In this document: one piece after another, positions 56,904-64,000 of the stretch | Position numbering within the stretch: the stretch's first letter is position 1 | Layout of the letters: every line of letters begins with the position of its first letter | From: Scytonema sp. UIC 10036 | GTDB lineage: Bacteria > Cyanobacteriota > Cyanobacteriia > Cyanobacteriales > Nostocaceae | NCBI RefSeq assembly: GCF_009725235.1 | Contig: NZ_WJFC01000002.1 | Location: 150,896-214,895 of the forward strand | Length of the DNA: 64,000 nt | Direction of reading: 5' to 3' | Notes under the pieces: model-generated | What the model was told of the DNA's origin: nothing | Seen by the model: the letters and a program-made list of their open reading frames with translations, nothing else | Databases searched by the model: none | Position numbers and translations under genes: made by a program

Positions 56904-57066
56904 TAGTTAGTTGTTGGTTGTTGGTTATTAGTTGTTGGTTGTTGGTTGTTGGTTGTTAGTGGTTAGTGGTTAGTGGTTGGTTGTTGATTATTTTCTACTA
57001 ACTACTAACCACTATCTACTAACTACTAACCACTATCTACTAACTACTAACCACTAACCACTAACC
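56904..57066. repeat. Heptanucleotide tandem array (STRR type)
   Basis: About 90 bp of GTTGGTT/GTTAGTG units then ACTAACCACTA/ACTAACTACT units. The right end supplies the last codons and the stop (GTT AGT GGT TAG) of the gene at 57054-58061. Confidence 0.85.
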
Positions 57067-58061
57067 GGTTCAATAACAGCTCCTGGTAACAGGACTTGGT
57101 TATCTTTAACAAAGGCGTGTTTTAGTGTAATATAATCTGTAACTTGTGGATCGAGGCTTGGCTCAAAGTAAAACATTGAGAAAGCTTCCATCCCTAAGTT
57201 CTCTTCCTGCAAGGGTTGATAAACTCTAGTCTCAATTCCATAGTGTCTTAAAATTGTTGCTGCTTGTTCAATGCGCCTGCGTACAGCAGTTGGAAGTTGA
57301 GTTTGTTTATCTAAGGCTTCTGCCATTAAGTCTTGTAAGTACTCTAATAAGTCTAAATTATTTTCTAACCCCAGTTTGGATGCTTTTTCTTCTCTGACTC
57401 CATAAGCAGCAACAGTCAAATCTATTGACTGAAAAGCTTGATAAAGGTTGTCTAGTAACTTCTCAATGTTTATATTTATTTTTACCTCGTTCTGAGATTC
57501 TACCTGTGGTATGTTGTTTGAATTTTCAGGTAACTTGATTTCCTGAACTATCTTTCCTATGATTCCTCCTGTGACTGCTCCTATTAATCCCCACCAAGAA
57601 TCTCCTGCTAAAGTTCCTGCTACACCCCCAGCTAGTAAGCTGCTGATGACTTCACGGTTATGTTGAATTTGTTGCAAGATGGCTTGCAAGCGATCGCTCA
57701 AGTTTTTCTCTACATGAGCAATGTTGTGCAATGGCAGTATAGTACTCAAGCTAAACTTGGTTAAGCCTTCCTGGTTTTGCGATCGCACCTCATCATTGCT
57801 AATTTCCGGAGTCTTGTGAGTAGAGCTTTGCATTTCAACCAATATCAAAATACTTGTATATTGATTGAGCATTTTTAACATCACTGTTGCAAGACGCGCT
57901 TGTTGTGGAGTTAATCCGTTGATGTATTCACTGTTAAAGTCTGCAAGTCTGTTAATCTCGTTTTGTATTAGCTGAACGACTTGCTCGGATTTCTCTACAT
58001 TCTCTAGTTGAGTTTTGAGTTTTTGTTTTCCTTCTTGATAAGAAGATACAAGTGTTTTCAC
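57054..58061 (-). CDS. Glycine-zipper protein, partner of the Hsp70-like gene
   Basis: 335 residues. Long helical N-terminal region (about 1-150), then a glycine-rich helix (VAGTLAGDSWWGLIGAVTGG, about 165-185), then a helical and beta C-terminal part. The C-terminal part (RRIEQAATILRHYGIETRVY, then FYFEPSLDP and LLPGAVIEPV) faintly recalls the end of GrpE nucleotide-exchange factors, but the similarity is weak. The gene precedes the Hsp70-like gene on the same strand. A GrpE-like exchange factor anchored in the membrane would make sense but is inference. Its last residues (VSG) come from the tandem repeat. Confidence 0.68.
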   Translation of the reverse strand: MKTLVSSYQEGKQKLKTQLENVEKSEQVVQLIQNEINRLADFNSEYINGLTPQQARLATVMLKMLNQYTSILILVEMQSSTHKTPEISNDEVRSQNQEGLTKFSLSTILPLHNIAHVEKNLSDRLQAILQQIQHNREVISSLLAGGVAGTLAGDSWWGLIGAVTGGIIGKIVQEIKLPENSNNIPQVESQNEVKININIEKLLDNLYQAFQSIDLTVAAYGVREEKASKLGLENNLDLLEYLQDLMAEALDKQTQLPTAVRRRIEQAATILRHYGIETRVYQPLQEENLGMEAFSMFYFEPSLDPQVTDYITLKHAFVKDNQVLLPGAVIEPVSG

Positions 58062-58335
58062 GATCGATTTTGGGGTATTGCTTCACTTCTGTTTCCAACC
58101 TCTGGCTGGCAATGGCTTCTAGTGGGTTTGCTGCCTTCTATACTCTATCTAATAGGCAAGGCTAAACCTTGCTGCGTGCATTCCCTGACTACAGCCTAGA
58201 AACTAAACATTCTTCTTTCCTAATTCATTTTAACATGATTTTCCACAGTTGTATGATACACGAGTGCTTACATACTAGCTGCGAATCCGTTTTTTTTGCT
58301 CTAGCGATCGGCTTATATTTTTTTACTGACAAAAA

Positions 58336-58367
58336 GAAACCCAGTTTTTCAAAACCAGGCTCTTTTT
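58336..58367 (-). terminator. T-rich hairpin, likely terminator
   Basis: On the minus strand AGCCTGGTTTT pairs (with G-U pairs) to AAAACTGGGTTT, followed by CTTTTTGTC. It lies 25-55 bp after the stop of the SLH-like gene and is symmetric enough to act in both directions. Confidence 0.65.
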
Positions 58368-58391
58368 ACGAATTTCAATATAAGTGTTCCT

Positions 58392-58721
58392 TTAAGGCTG
58401 CTCTGTTTGCGACTGAGGTTTTTTTTGAGGTAACTGCTCGCTTTGAGAGGGTTGAGGTTCTTGCAGCAATGAGGGTGGGGTAGCTTGACGAAATGCCCCA
58501 CAGTAATACATTGTCATTACTGCTTTAAACGCCCAATGATCGGGTGACACATCGCTAAAAGGTATAGGTAAGGTTTCTGCTTGGTTGCGGACACAAGCAT
58601 CAGGAACTTGGCTCCTTTGAGTAGGTTGATTCACAGGTGAATCTTGTGCATTCACAGGAGCAGTTACGTTGGTAGTGGTTAACACTAGTATGGTTGCTGC
58701 TACAACTCTCAAGAAATTCAT
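58392..58721 (-). CDS. Small exported protein with one SLH-like motif
   Basis: 109 residues. Signal peptide about 1-25 (LRVVAATILVLTTTNVTAPVNA). A single S-layer-homology-type motif follows, FSDVSPDHWAFKAVMTMYYC, then a Pro/Gln/Ser-rich tail. One SLH motif alone is short for cell-wall anchoring; two cysteines (DAC and YYC) may pair. It follows a 45-residue membrane protein by 15 bp. Likely an envelope protein. Confidence 0.75.
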   Translation of the reverse strand: MNFLRVVAATILVLTTTNVTAPVNAQDSPVNQPTQRSQVPDACVRNQAETLPIPFSDVSPDHWAFKAVMTMYYCGAFRQATPPSLLQEPQPSQSEQLPQKKPQSQTEQP

Positions 58722-58736
58722 AGGTTCAAAGTACTA

Positions 58737-58874
58737 CTAGGTAGTAGAAAACATAACAATCATAAGTAGTAGCATAAACATTCCAACCACCCAAAGCATT
58801 AACGAACCCCAACCTACGGAGTCTTGCTGTACTTTATGCCACAAATTATTTATTAAATTCTCACGAGTAGCCAT
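58737..58874 (-). CDS. 45-residue membrane protein
   Basis: A short frame from the ATG at 58874 with a strong ribosome site (GGAGGG, 8 bp upstream). It encodes MATRENLINNLWHKVQQDS and then a hydrophobic helix rich in Leu/Met/Val (about 25-43). The stop is 15 bp before the SLH-like gene, so the two are in one transcript. The small size and good ribosome site make it a credible gene. No family recognised. Confidence 0.7.
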   Translation of the reverse strand: MATRENLINNLWHKVQQDSVGWGSLMLWVVGMFMLLLMIVMFSTT

Positions 58875-59258
58875 ATCGATTCCCTCCGATTTTTAGTAGC
58901 TCTTACCAGACGCCACTAACCCAATTTCAAAGTCAACACATTGATTCTGAGAGGCTCCAAGCTCCCCGACTTCATCCCCCACCTCGATCCGGTGGCTCCG
59001 CCTGGGAACGAGAACAAGGTATGGGTTTTTTCACCCAGTTTCTTAGTTAAATAAACACGATTTACAGAAAAGATATTTCTTATCTGTATATCTTTTTATT
59101 TTCTCACAAGTAAAGCTTTACACTTGCACGAGCGCTCTTTTTTGAGAAAAAACTTAATGCTGATTATTGTTCGTGGTAAAAATATAAACAAAAAGTGACG
59201 GCAATTATTGGATTGATGCTGCTACAATATCATCTGCTTTCTGCAACTCATAACACTC
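58875..59258. other. Divergent intergenic region
   Basis: About 380 bp between divergent genes. GGTGGCTCCGCCTGGGAACGAG near 58990 is a copy of the interspersed palindrome family seen near 24113. No gene is supported. Confidence 0.45.
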
Positions 59259-59669
59259 ATGCAACCATTTAAAACATTACTGCGGGTTCGGCACTACGAA
59301 ATGGATGCCTTGGGACACGTTAATAATGCCGTTTACCAAAATTACTTGGAACAAGCCGCGATAGAACATTCAGAATATTTAGGTTTGACGTTGGATGTGT
59401 ATCGAGAACTGGGTGGCGTGTTTGTTATGCGACGGGTGGAAATTGACTACCTACGTCCGGCGATCGCAGGTGATACCCTTGAGGTAACAACTTGGTTAAA
59501 GGAAATGCGGGGGACTCGTACCTATCGGCGGTATGAAATTCGCAAGCAGAGCCAGGAAGATTTATTGGTTACTGCTGAAGTTTTGTGGGTATGGGTTGAT
59601 GTTAAAACAATGCGTCCCCGACCAATCCCCAATCTTGTGCAAGAAAAATTCTTGCAGATACGTATTTGA
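59259..59669 (+). CDS. Hotdog-fold acyl-CoA thioesterase
   Basis: 136 residues. The catalytic loop YEMDALGHVNNAVYQNYLE with Asp16 matches the 4-hydroxybenzoyl-CoA/YbgC-type thioesterases. In cyanobacteria members of this group release 1,4-dihydroxy-2-naphthoate from its CoA ester in phylloquinone synthesis, which is a possible but unproven role here. The start ATG has no clear ribosome site. A terminator hairpin follows. Confidence 0.88.
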   Translation: MQPFKTLLRVRHYEMDALGHVNNAVYQNYLEQAAIEHSEYLGLTLDVYRELGGVFVMRRVEIDYLRPAIAGDTLEVTTWLKEMRGTRTYRRYEIRKQSQEDLLVTAEVLWVWVDVKTMRPRPIPNLVQEKFLQIRI

Positions 59670-59695
59670 ATTGTAAAAAATATTAATAAAAATTG

Positions 59696-59725
59696 ACCGT
59701 CCATCACTTATGCATGGCGGTTTTA
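59696..59725 (+). terminator. Rho-independent terminator
   Basis: ACCGTCCAT and ATGGCGGT form an 8-9-bp stem with one mismatch, followed by TTTTATTTAT; it lies 27 bp after the thioesterase stop. Confidence 0.75.
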
Positions 59726-59776
59726 TTTATGAAAGAGGAGACTCCTAGTACATAATTAACCAGACAAAATTAGACA

Positions 59777-59962
59777 TTAAGTGACATCTAGCTCCGTCTT
59801 GGTTTTCTTTTTTAGAGAACGAATAAACTCCCGAATCACATCCGACTGTATTCTTTCCTGAGCATTGCAATACTCAATCAGGATTTGTCTTTCTTCATCA
59901 TTAATTCTGACGTTTAAAATATGTTTTGGCATATAAGACTTGTCGTGTAATTCTATTTGCAT
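59777..59962 (-). CDS. Small ribbon-helix-helix-like protein beside tnpB
   Basis: 61 residues. LNVRINDEERQILIEYC followed by a helix (SDVIREFIRSLKKK) is the ribbon-helix-helix pattern of CopG-like DNA-binding proteins. Methionine 11 (PKHILNVRI) may be the real start. It diverges from the TnpB relic 33 bp away, so it may regulate or have travelled with the transposon gene. Confidence 0.68.
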   Translation of the reverse strand: MQIELHDKSYMPKHILNVRINDEERQILIEYCNAQERIQSDVIREFIRSLKKKTKTELDVT

Positions 59963-59995
59963 TACAATAAGTAAACAACCTAAGGAGAACTTGTT

Positions 59996-60446
59996 GTGTT
60001 TGCCATTAAGAGAAAACTAAAACTGAATAAGTCAGAAGAAGCGTTAATGGCTCAACACGCAGGTTTCTCTCGCTGGGTTTACAACTACGGGTTAGACTTA
60101 TTCTGGCAAAGTGTAAACGCTCTTTGCATTGCATCAGACTCCAAACGGTCAATCTTTTACTGTTTACGACTCCAATGGTATTGTTCTGGTATCGGCACTT
60201 AAAACTATCAAAGTTCCCACGATTGGTACGTTGCGCTTACAAGAGGCGTTAACAGAATCATACATCACTCAGACTTTTACAAATAGTCGTCAAGCAGATG
60301 GTTGGTACATTTCTTTCTCTGTAGACGCAGAAAAAATACCACCTATCATACATGAGGTAGCAGAACCAGTAGGTATAGAGTATGATCTACCTTTAGCCTG
60401 TAAAGGTCTGACTTTATGGGGAGGTGCAGTTGCTGTAACAGTATAG
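59996..60446 (+). pseudogene. IS605-type tnpB relic
   Basis: The N-terminal piece (AIKRKLKLNKSEEALMAQHA, then WVYNYGL) is the start of cyanobacterial TnpB/OrfB. In another frame from about 60127 the middle part continues HQTPNGQSFTVYDSNGIVL, then PTIGTLRLQEAL and SFSVDAEKIPPI. The join lacks about 60 expected residues, and the catalytic RuvC and zinc-finger C-terminal regions are missing, so two or more deletions inactivated it. No IS ends or omega-RNA hairpin were identified. Confidence 0.88.
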
Positions 60447-60476
60447 GAGTAGAAACAAAGGGGATTGTAAACAGAT

Positions 60477-60716
60477 ATGGATCAAAATGAGCAAAAACAC
60501 CGTCGTGCTGCTGCTAAGGAGTTTCTTCAATCTCTCAACCAGTTGGAAGATATGCTCCATAAGGACACTGTTGAAAATGAAGAAACCACAGAGTTGCCCA
60601 GTGCTAGTATTGGTGAAATACAGGAAGCTAACAATTCATTAGGGATTGATTTAGAAGCTTTTGAAGATGCCGTTGCCGATATCGAGCAATACATGGCAAA
60701 GAAAAATTATGAATGA
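60477..60716 (+). CDS. Small acidic conserved protein
   Basis: 79 residues, acidic, helical, no membrane segment. RRAAAKEFLQSLNQLEDML near the N-terminus and IGEIQEANNSLGIDLEAFED in the middle are memorable patterns of a small conserved cyanobacterial family of unknown function. Its last codons (KKNYE-stop) merge with the AATTATGAATGA repeat that follows. No clear ribosome site. Confidence 0.68.
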   Translation: MDQNEQKHRRAAAKEFLQSLNQLEDMLHKDTVENEETTELPSASIGEIQEANNSLGIDLEAFEDAVADIEQYMAKKNYE

Positions 60717-60785
60717 TGAATTATAAATTATGAATATTATTTTCATAATTCATCATTCATCATTCATCATTCATAATTTATAATT
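60709..60785. repeat. ATGAATTAT/CATAATTCAT-type repeat
   Basis: GAATTATAAATTATGAA on the left and TTCATAATTCATCATTCATC units to ATAATTTATAATTC on the right form an inverted pair. It supplies the 3' end codons of both flanking genes. Confidence 0.8.
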
Positions 60786-61556
60786 CCTCTGCCTTTGAGC
60801 TTCGTAAAGCATTAACGCAGCACAGATCGCAACGTTTAACGACTCTACACCGGGCTGTAAGGGGATTTTGACTTGTACATCTGCCATTGCAGTCAATTCT
60901 GTTGATAAACCAGCACCTTCATTTCCTAACAAAATCAAACTGGGTTTGCACCAGTCTACCTCCCAGTAAGTTAAAGTCGCGTTTGGCAAAGTGGCTACAA
61001 CTTGCATCCCCTCTTTTTGACTTTGCTGTACTGTTGTCTTTAAATCGGGGCTAACCGCCATTGCCAAGCGGAACCACTGCCCTGCAGAAGCACGTAAAAC
61101 TTTTGGATTATCTAAATCCACACTATCTTCACTCAGCCACAATCCAGATACACCAGCGGCTGCCGCAGTACGAATGATTGTGCCTAAGTTGCCGGGATCT
61201 TGTATTGTTTCTAATGCTAACACCACATTGGTAAATGGAACTTTCAGAGTACGATCGCCCCTTTTTGCTGTTGCCACGATACCATCTGGTTGTACTGTAG
61301 TCGCGATCGCTTTCAAAACGTCTTCGCTGACAGTTTCTGCTCTTGCGCTGAGAGTGCAAGCCTGCTGCCATAGAGAAGAATTTGCTGCTTGCCATTCTGA
61401 AGTACAACACACCACATCAAGAGGATAATTCACACTTACAGCTTCTTCTACTAAATGCGTTCCCTCTATTAAAAATAGATTTTGCTTGTGTCTCTCCTTA
61501 GAGGAGTGAAGTTTGCGAATTTGCTTTACCAGGGTGTTTTGTAAACTCGTTAACAT
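60771..61556 (-). CDS. SpoU/TrmH-family RNA 2'-O-methyltransferase
   Basis: 261 residues. An N-terminal substrate-binding part (about 1-100) is followed by the knotted SPOUT domain. Motif 1 is IQDPGNLGTIIRTAAAAG, motif 2 LLGNEGAGL and motif 3 VESLNVAICAALMLYEAQRQR in part. It transfers methyl from S-adenosylmethionine to a ribose 2'-OH in rRNA or tRNA, as a homodimer. Which RNA site is modified is not clear. Repeats of one family flank it on both sides. Confidence 0.92.
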   Translation of the reverse strand: MLTSLQNTLVKQIRKLHSSKERHKQNLFLIEGTHLVEEAVSVNYPLDVVCCTSEWQAANSSLWQQACTLSARAETVSEDVLKAIATTVQPDGIVATAKRGDRTLKVPFTNVVLALETIQDPGNLGTIIRTAAAAGVSGLWLSEDSVDLDNPKVLRASAGQWFRLAMAVSPDLKTTVQQSQKEGMQVVATLPNATLTYWEVDWCKPSLILLGNEGAGLSTELTAMADVQVKIPLQPGVESLNVAICAALMLYEAQRQRNYKL

Positions 61557-61638
61557 CTAATGAATGATGAATTATGAATGTTGAATTATGAATGTTGAAC
61601 TTGCAATTCATAATTCATCATTCACCATTCATAATTTC
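61557..61638. repeat. Second copy of the AATTATGAAT repeat family
   Basis: TGAATGATGAATTATGAATG and GAATTATGAATGTTGAACTT on the left face CAATTCATAATTCATCATTC on the right. It lies between tRNA-Leu and the methyltransferase gene, mirroring the copy on the other side. Confidence 0.8.
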
Positions 61639-61639
61639 A

Positions 61640-61720
61640 TGCGGAACCCGGGACTTGAACCCGGAAGCCTTGCGGCACTAGAACCTGAATCTAGCGCGTC
61701 TGCCAATTCCGCAGTTCCGC
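61640..61720 (-). tRNA. tRNA-Leu(CAG)
   Basis: 81 bases with a full cloverleaf on the minus strand. The acceptor stem GCGGAAC pairs with GTTCCGC, and the anticodon arm CTAGA-TTCAGGT-TCTAG gives anticodon CAG (reads CUG). The long variable arm TGCCGCAAGGCTT marks a class-II leucine tRNA. TTCAAGT is the T-loop region. The CCA end is not encoded. Confidence 0.97.
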
Positions 61721-61789
61721 GTGTAGTTTTGTTTGTTGTTATTTTACTCACAATTGCTTATTATTACTCAATTATTTCTAATTGTCAAC

Positions 61790-61905
61790 CCCTACCCCCT
61801 ACTCCCTACTCCCTACTCCCTACCCCTACCCCTACTCCCTACCCCCTACTCCCTACCCCTACTCCCTACCCCTACTCCCTACCCCTACTCCCTACCCACT
61901 CCCAT
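61790..61905. repeat. CCCTACT heptamer-like tandem array
   Basis: CCCTACTCCCTACCCCTAC units repeat for about 110 bp between the tRNA gene and murA. It is a short tandem repeat; no coding sense on either strand. Confidence 0.85.
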
Positions 61906-61991
61906 TTTCAAGATAATAGTGGACAATCAGAATCTATCGTGTAGAATCGAAACCAACTTATATCGTATTAAAATAGTTATTTACGGAGAGC

Positions 61992-63377
61992 ATGCTTATT
62001 ATTCCTTCTACTGGTTTACCAGATACCAAATCTTCTGAAACAGACTCCTCAGTCTTGCAAATATGGGGCGGAAATCGTTTGCACGGTCATGTAAAAATTA
62101 GTGGGGCGAAAAATTCAGCACTAGTCATAATGGCTGGTGCATTGCTTTGTTCGGGTGAATGTCGTATTCGCAACGTGCCGCTACTGGCAGATGTTGCACG
62201 GATGGGTCAAGTTTTGTCAGCTTTGGGCGTTGGCTTGACGCAAGACGGAGAAATCTTAAAGATTAACGCCAGAGAAATTACAACATCTAAGGCTCCCTAT
62301 GAACTGGTGACACAATTGAGGGCAAGTTTTTTTGCCATCGGACCAATTCTGGCACGGTTGGGAGTTGCACAAGTTCCGTTACCGGGTGGCTGTGCGATCG
62401 GAGCAAGACCGGTAGATCTCCATGTTCGAGGACTCCAAGCAATGGGGGCTGAAGTTCAGATTGAACATGGTATTTGTAATGCTTATGTTCCTGGCAGGAA
62501 CCCCCGATTGAAGGGAGCAAAGATATACTTAGACATTCCTAGCGTAGGTGCTACAGAAACATTAATGATGGCTGCGACTCTTGCAGATGGCGAAACCATC
62601 ATTGAAAATGCTGCACGGGAACCGGAAGTTATCGATTTGGCAAACTTCTGTATTGCAATGGGAGCAAAAATACAGGGTGCGGGAACCAGCACAATTACGA
62701 TCGTTGGCGTGCCTGAGTTGCACTCTACGGAGTACGATATTATTCCCGATCGCATTGAAGCGGGTACTTTTTTAGTAGCAGCAGCCATTACCCGTTCGGA
62801 GCTTCTTCTCTCGCCAGTCGTTCCAGAGCATCTCACTCCTGTGATTGCCAAACTGAAAGAGATCGGAGTCACAATTGTTGAGGAAGCCCCCAATTGCCTG
62901 CGGACTTTGCCAGCAGAAACTCTGAGAGCAACTGACATCGAAACTTTACCGCATCCTGGTTTTCCCACAGATATGCAAGCGCCCTTTATGGCATTGCTCA
63001 CACTTGCTGAGGGGGACAGTGTCATTAACGAATCCGTGTTTGAGAATCGCTTGCGCCATGCCTCGGAGTTAAATCGCTTGGGGGCTGACATCCGCGTCAA
63101 AGGAAATACTGCATTTGTTCGGGGAGTTCCCATGCTGTCAGGCGCACCTGTACTGGGTACGGATTTACGAGCATCAGCAGCATTAGTTATCGCCGGACTT
63201 GCAGCACAAGGAAAAACTATCGTTCAAGGATTGCGACACTTAGATCGGGGTTATGACAGGCTCGATATGAAGTTGCAGCAAGTGGGAGCTAAAATTGAGC
63301 GTGTGCCTGCTGTTCCAGATGCCAATGCAGAAGAAAATAAGAGCATTGTTAATCCTCAAGAGTCGGCAGCAGTTTAG
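61992..63377 (+). CDS. murA: UDP-N-acetylglucosamine 1-carboxyvinyltransferase
   Basis: 461 residues. It catalyses the first committed step of peptidoglycan synthesis, transfer of enolpyruvate from PEP to UDP-GlcNAc, in the cytosol. The EPSP-like fold opens [17 protein letters not shown]. The active-site cysteine lies in [14 protein letters not shown] (Cys134), so the enzyme should be fosfomycin-sensitive. [13 protein letters not shown] and [14 protein letters not shown] are further family motifs. GGAG lies 3-6 bp before the ATG. The N-terminus is about 25 residues longer than the E. coli enzyme. Confidence 0.97.
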   Translation: MLIIPSTGLPDTKSSETDSSVLQIWGGNRLHGHVKISGAKNSALVIMAGALLCSGECRIRNVPLLADVARMGQVLSALGVGLTQDGEILKINAREITTSKAPYELVTQLRASFFAIGPILARLGVAQVPLPGGCAIGARPVDLHVRGLQAMGAEVQIEHGICNAYVPGRNPRLKGAKIYLDIPSVGATETLMMAATLADGETIIENAAREPEVIDLANFCIAMGAKIQGAGTSTITIVGVPELHSTEYDIIPDRIEAGTFLVAAAITRSELLLSPVVPEHLTPVIAKLKEIGVTIVEEAPNCLRTLPAETLRATDIETLPHPGFPTDMQAPFMALLTLAEGDSVINESVFENRLRHASELNRLGADIRVKGNTAFVRGVPMLSGAPVLGTDLRASAALVIAGLAAQGKTIVQGLRHLDRGYDRLDMKLQQVGAKIERVPAVPDANAEENKSIVNPQESAAV

Positions 63378-63394
63378 AGAAGAGATGTTCGTAG

Positions 63395-63412
63395 GGTGGG
63401 CTAAAGCCCACC
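63395..63412. repeat. Perfect palindromic repeat
   Basis: GGTGGGCTAAAGCCCACC: 8-bp stem, 2-base loop. A related GGTGGGCATTGCCCACC occurs near 41347. It overlaps the stop codon of the RelE-type gene and may end transcription from both sides. Confidence 0.75.
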
Positions 63413-63682
63413 AATATAAAATCGCGAGCGGTAAACCTCTTTTCTATGGGCAACTCTAACAACAGTCACCAGTAAAACTGCATCCAGAATTTGGTAAATA
63501 ATGCGATAGCTTCCTACAGGAACCCGATAAAGAGAATCAGTGCCTTTTAATTTTTTAACACCATCGGGAAGTGGTTCAATGGCCAACTGATTAACTTTTC
63601 GTTCTATTCGTTGTTGAACTTCCTTAGGGAGTTTCTTAAACTGCCTGTTCGCTGCGGGCGTGAATTCAATCTGATAAGCCAC
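63401..63682 (-). CDS. RelE/ParE-type toxin
   Basis: 93 residues with the RelE fold pattern: YQIEFTPAANRQFKKLPKEV, then LKGTDSLYRVPVGSYRIIYQ and VVRVAHRKEVYR. Basic/aromatic residues at the end (HRKEVY) correspond to the mRNA-cleavage site of ribosome-dependent RelE enzymes. It follows the antitoxin by 5 bp. Its last residues (YIGGL) are encoded by the palindromic repeat that overlaps the stop. Confidence 0.92.
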   Translation of the reverse strand: MAYQIEFTPAANRQFKKLPKEVQQRIERKVNQLAIEPLPDGVKKLKGTDSLYRVPVGSYRIIYQILDAVLLVTVVRVAHRKEVYRSRFYIGGL

Positions 63683-63687
63683 AACGC

Positions 63688-63903
63688 TTACAACCCAGCT
63701 TGTCTCTTGACTTCAGACCAAGGAATTGTACCAATTACCCTTGCTTCTTCTAGCGCTTTACGAGATTCAATAATGTCTTCCTCATCTTCAGAAGAGCGAA
63801 TTTGAAGTAATTCCAGAATTTCTTTAAGAGTTTCAACAGAAGCTGTTTCAAGTTGTTGAATAATGGCTTGTTTGATGTCAGTGACGTTTGCTGCGTCAAC
63901 CAT
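63688..63903 (-). CDS. RelB-like antitoxin
   Basis: 71 residues, acidic, with an N-terminal helical region (IKQAIIQQLETASVETLKEI) and a C-terminal SRKALEEARVIGTIPWSEVK tail that wraps the toxin in relatives. AAAGGAG precedes the ATG. First gene of the toxin-antitoxin pair. It should also repress its own promoter, expected in the 63904-64000 segment. Confidence 0.85.
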   Translation of the reverse strand: MVDAANVTDIKQAIIQQLETASVETLKEILELLQIRSSEDEEDIIESRKALEEARVIGTIPWSEVKRQAGL

Positions 63904-63960
63904 AAATAAACTCCTTTGTTTGAGATGTTGAGCGATACTACCAGGTTCCGTTCATACATC

Positions 63961-64000
63961 CTAACTCTCTTCCTTGTCCCCCTTGTCTTCCTTGTCCCCC
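63961..64000. repeat. CCTTGTCCCC tandem string at window edge
   Basis: CTTCCTTGTCCCCCTTGTCT units run to the window end; a short pyrimidine-rich tandem repeat, cut by the edge. Confidence 0.6.

Noticed and set aside
61588..62038. Two plus-strand frames rich in Pro, Tyr, Leu and Thr before murA
   Set aside because: They cross the tRNA-Leu gene or the CCCTACT tandem array, so they are repeat artefacts.

Overview
The window is chromosomal DNA of a cyanobacterium, most likely a filamentous heterocyst-forming type (Nostocales). Evidence seen in the sequence: the octamer GCGATCGC (HIP1) recurs throughout, heptanucleotide tandem arrays of the kind described in Nostoc sit between genes, small palindromic repeats are frequent, and the protein families (DUF1822, CHASE2/CHAT, haemagglutinin-type TPS exoproteins, pentapeptide repeats, Uma2) are typical of that group. 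No exact species can be named.

Layout. 0-2.6 kb: minus-strand operon of three small proteins of unknown function, a possible gene remnant and an AAA+ ATPase cut by the window edge. 3-8.1 kb: tight minus-strand trio of a sigma-70-like protein, a DUF1822 protein and a membrane CHAT-CHASE2 protein. 8.6-9.35 kb: two adjacent ~350-bp inverted-repeat (MITE-like) elements. 9.4-17.3 kb: plus-strand two-partner-secretion operon, TpsA exoprotein, secreted TPR-CHAT caspase-like protein, TpsB transporter. 17.3-24.2 kb: decayed accessory region with CHAT and metacaspase relics, a toxin-antitoxin pair whose toxin has an early stop, a small gene split by a 165-bp MITE, a Uma2 nuclease and a broken TpsA-TPR-CHAT fusion gene.

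24.2-30.3 kb: two glycosyltransferases, a membrane protein and a pentapeptide-repeat protein. 30.5-34.1 kb: heterodimeric ABC exporter with one degenerate ATP site. 34.2-36.2 kb: Tat-type lipase with a membrane protein. 36.6-42.3 kb: MscS channel, two secreted proteins sharing one C-terminal domain, an amidase relic and a YddA/SbmA-like ABC exporter. 43-47.9 kb: an HTH-ATPase and an ATPase-WD40 protein in one operon. 48.9-51.6 kb: diheme cytochrome and a glycine-zipper protein.

52-64 kb is more housekeeping: YciI, pheT, a membrane Hsp70-like protein with a glycine-zipper partner, an SLH protein with a 45-residue membrane protein, a hotdog thioesterase, a TnpB relic, a SpoU methyltransferase, tRNA-Leu(CAG), murA and a RelE-type toxin-antitoxin pair.

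The main theme is caspase-fold proteins (three CHAT genes or pseudogenes, one CHAT relic, one C14 relic) within 21 kb, twice tied to two-partner secretion. The most promising uncharacterised units are the secreted CHAT/TPS operon, the sigma-like/DUF1822/CHAT-CHASE2 trio, the Hsp70-like pair and the AAA+ operon at the left edge. Several short genes and pseudogenes given here have no standard start codon or are under 60 residues and are easily missed.
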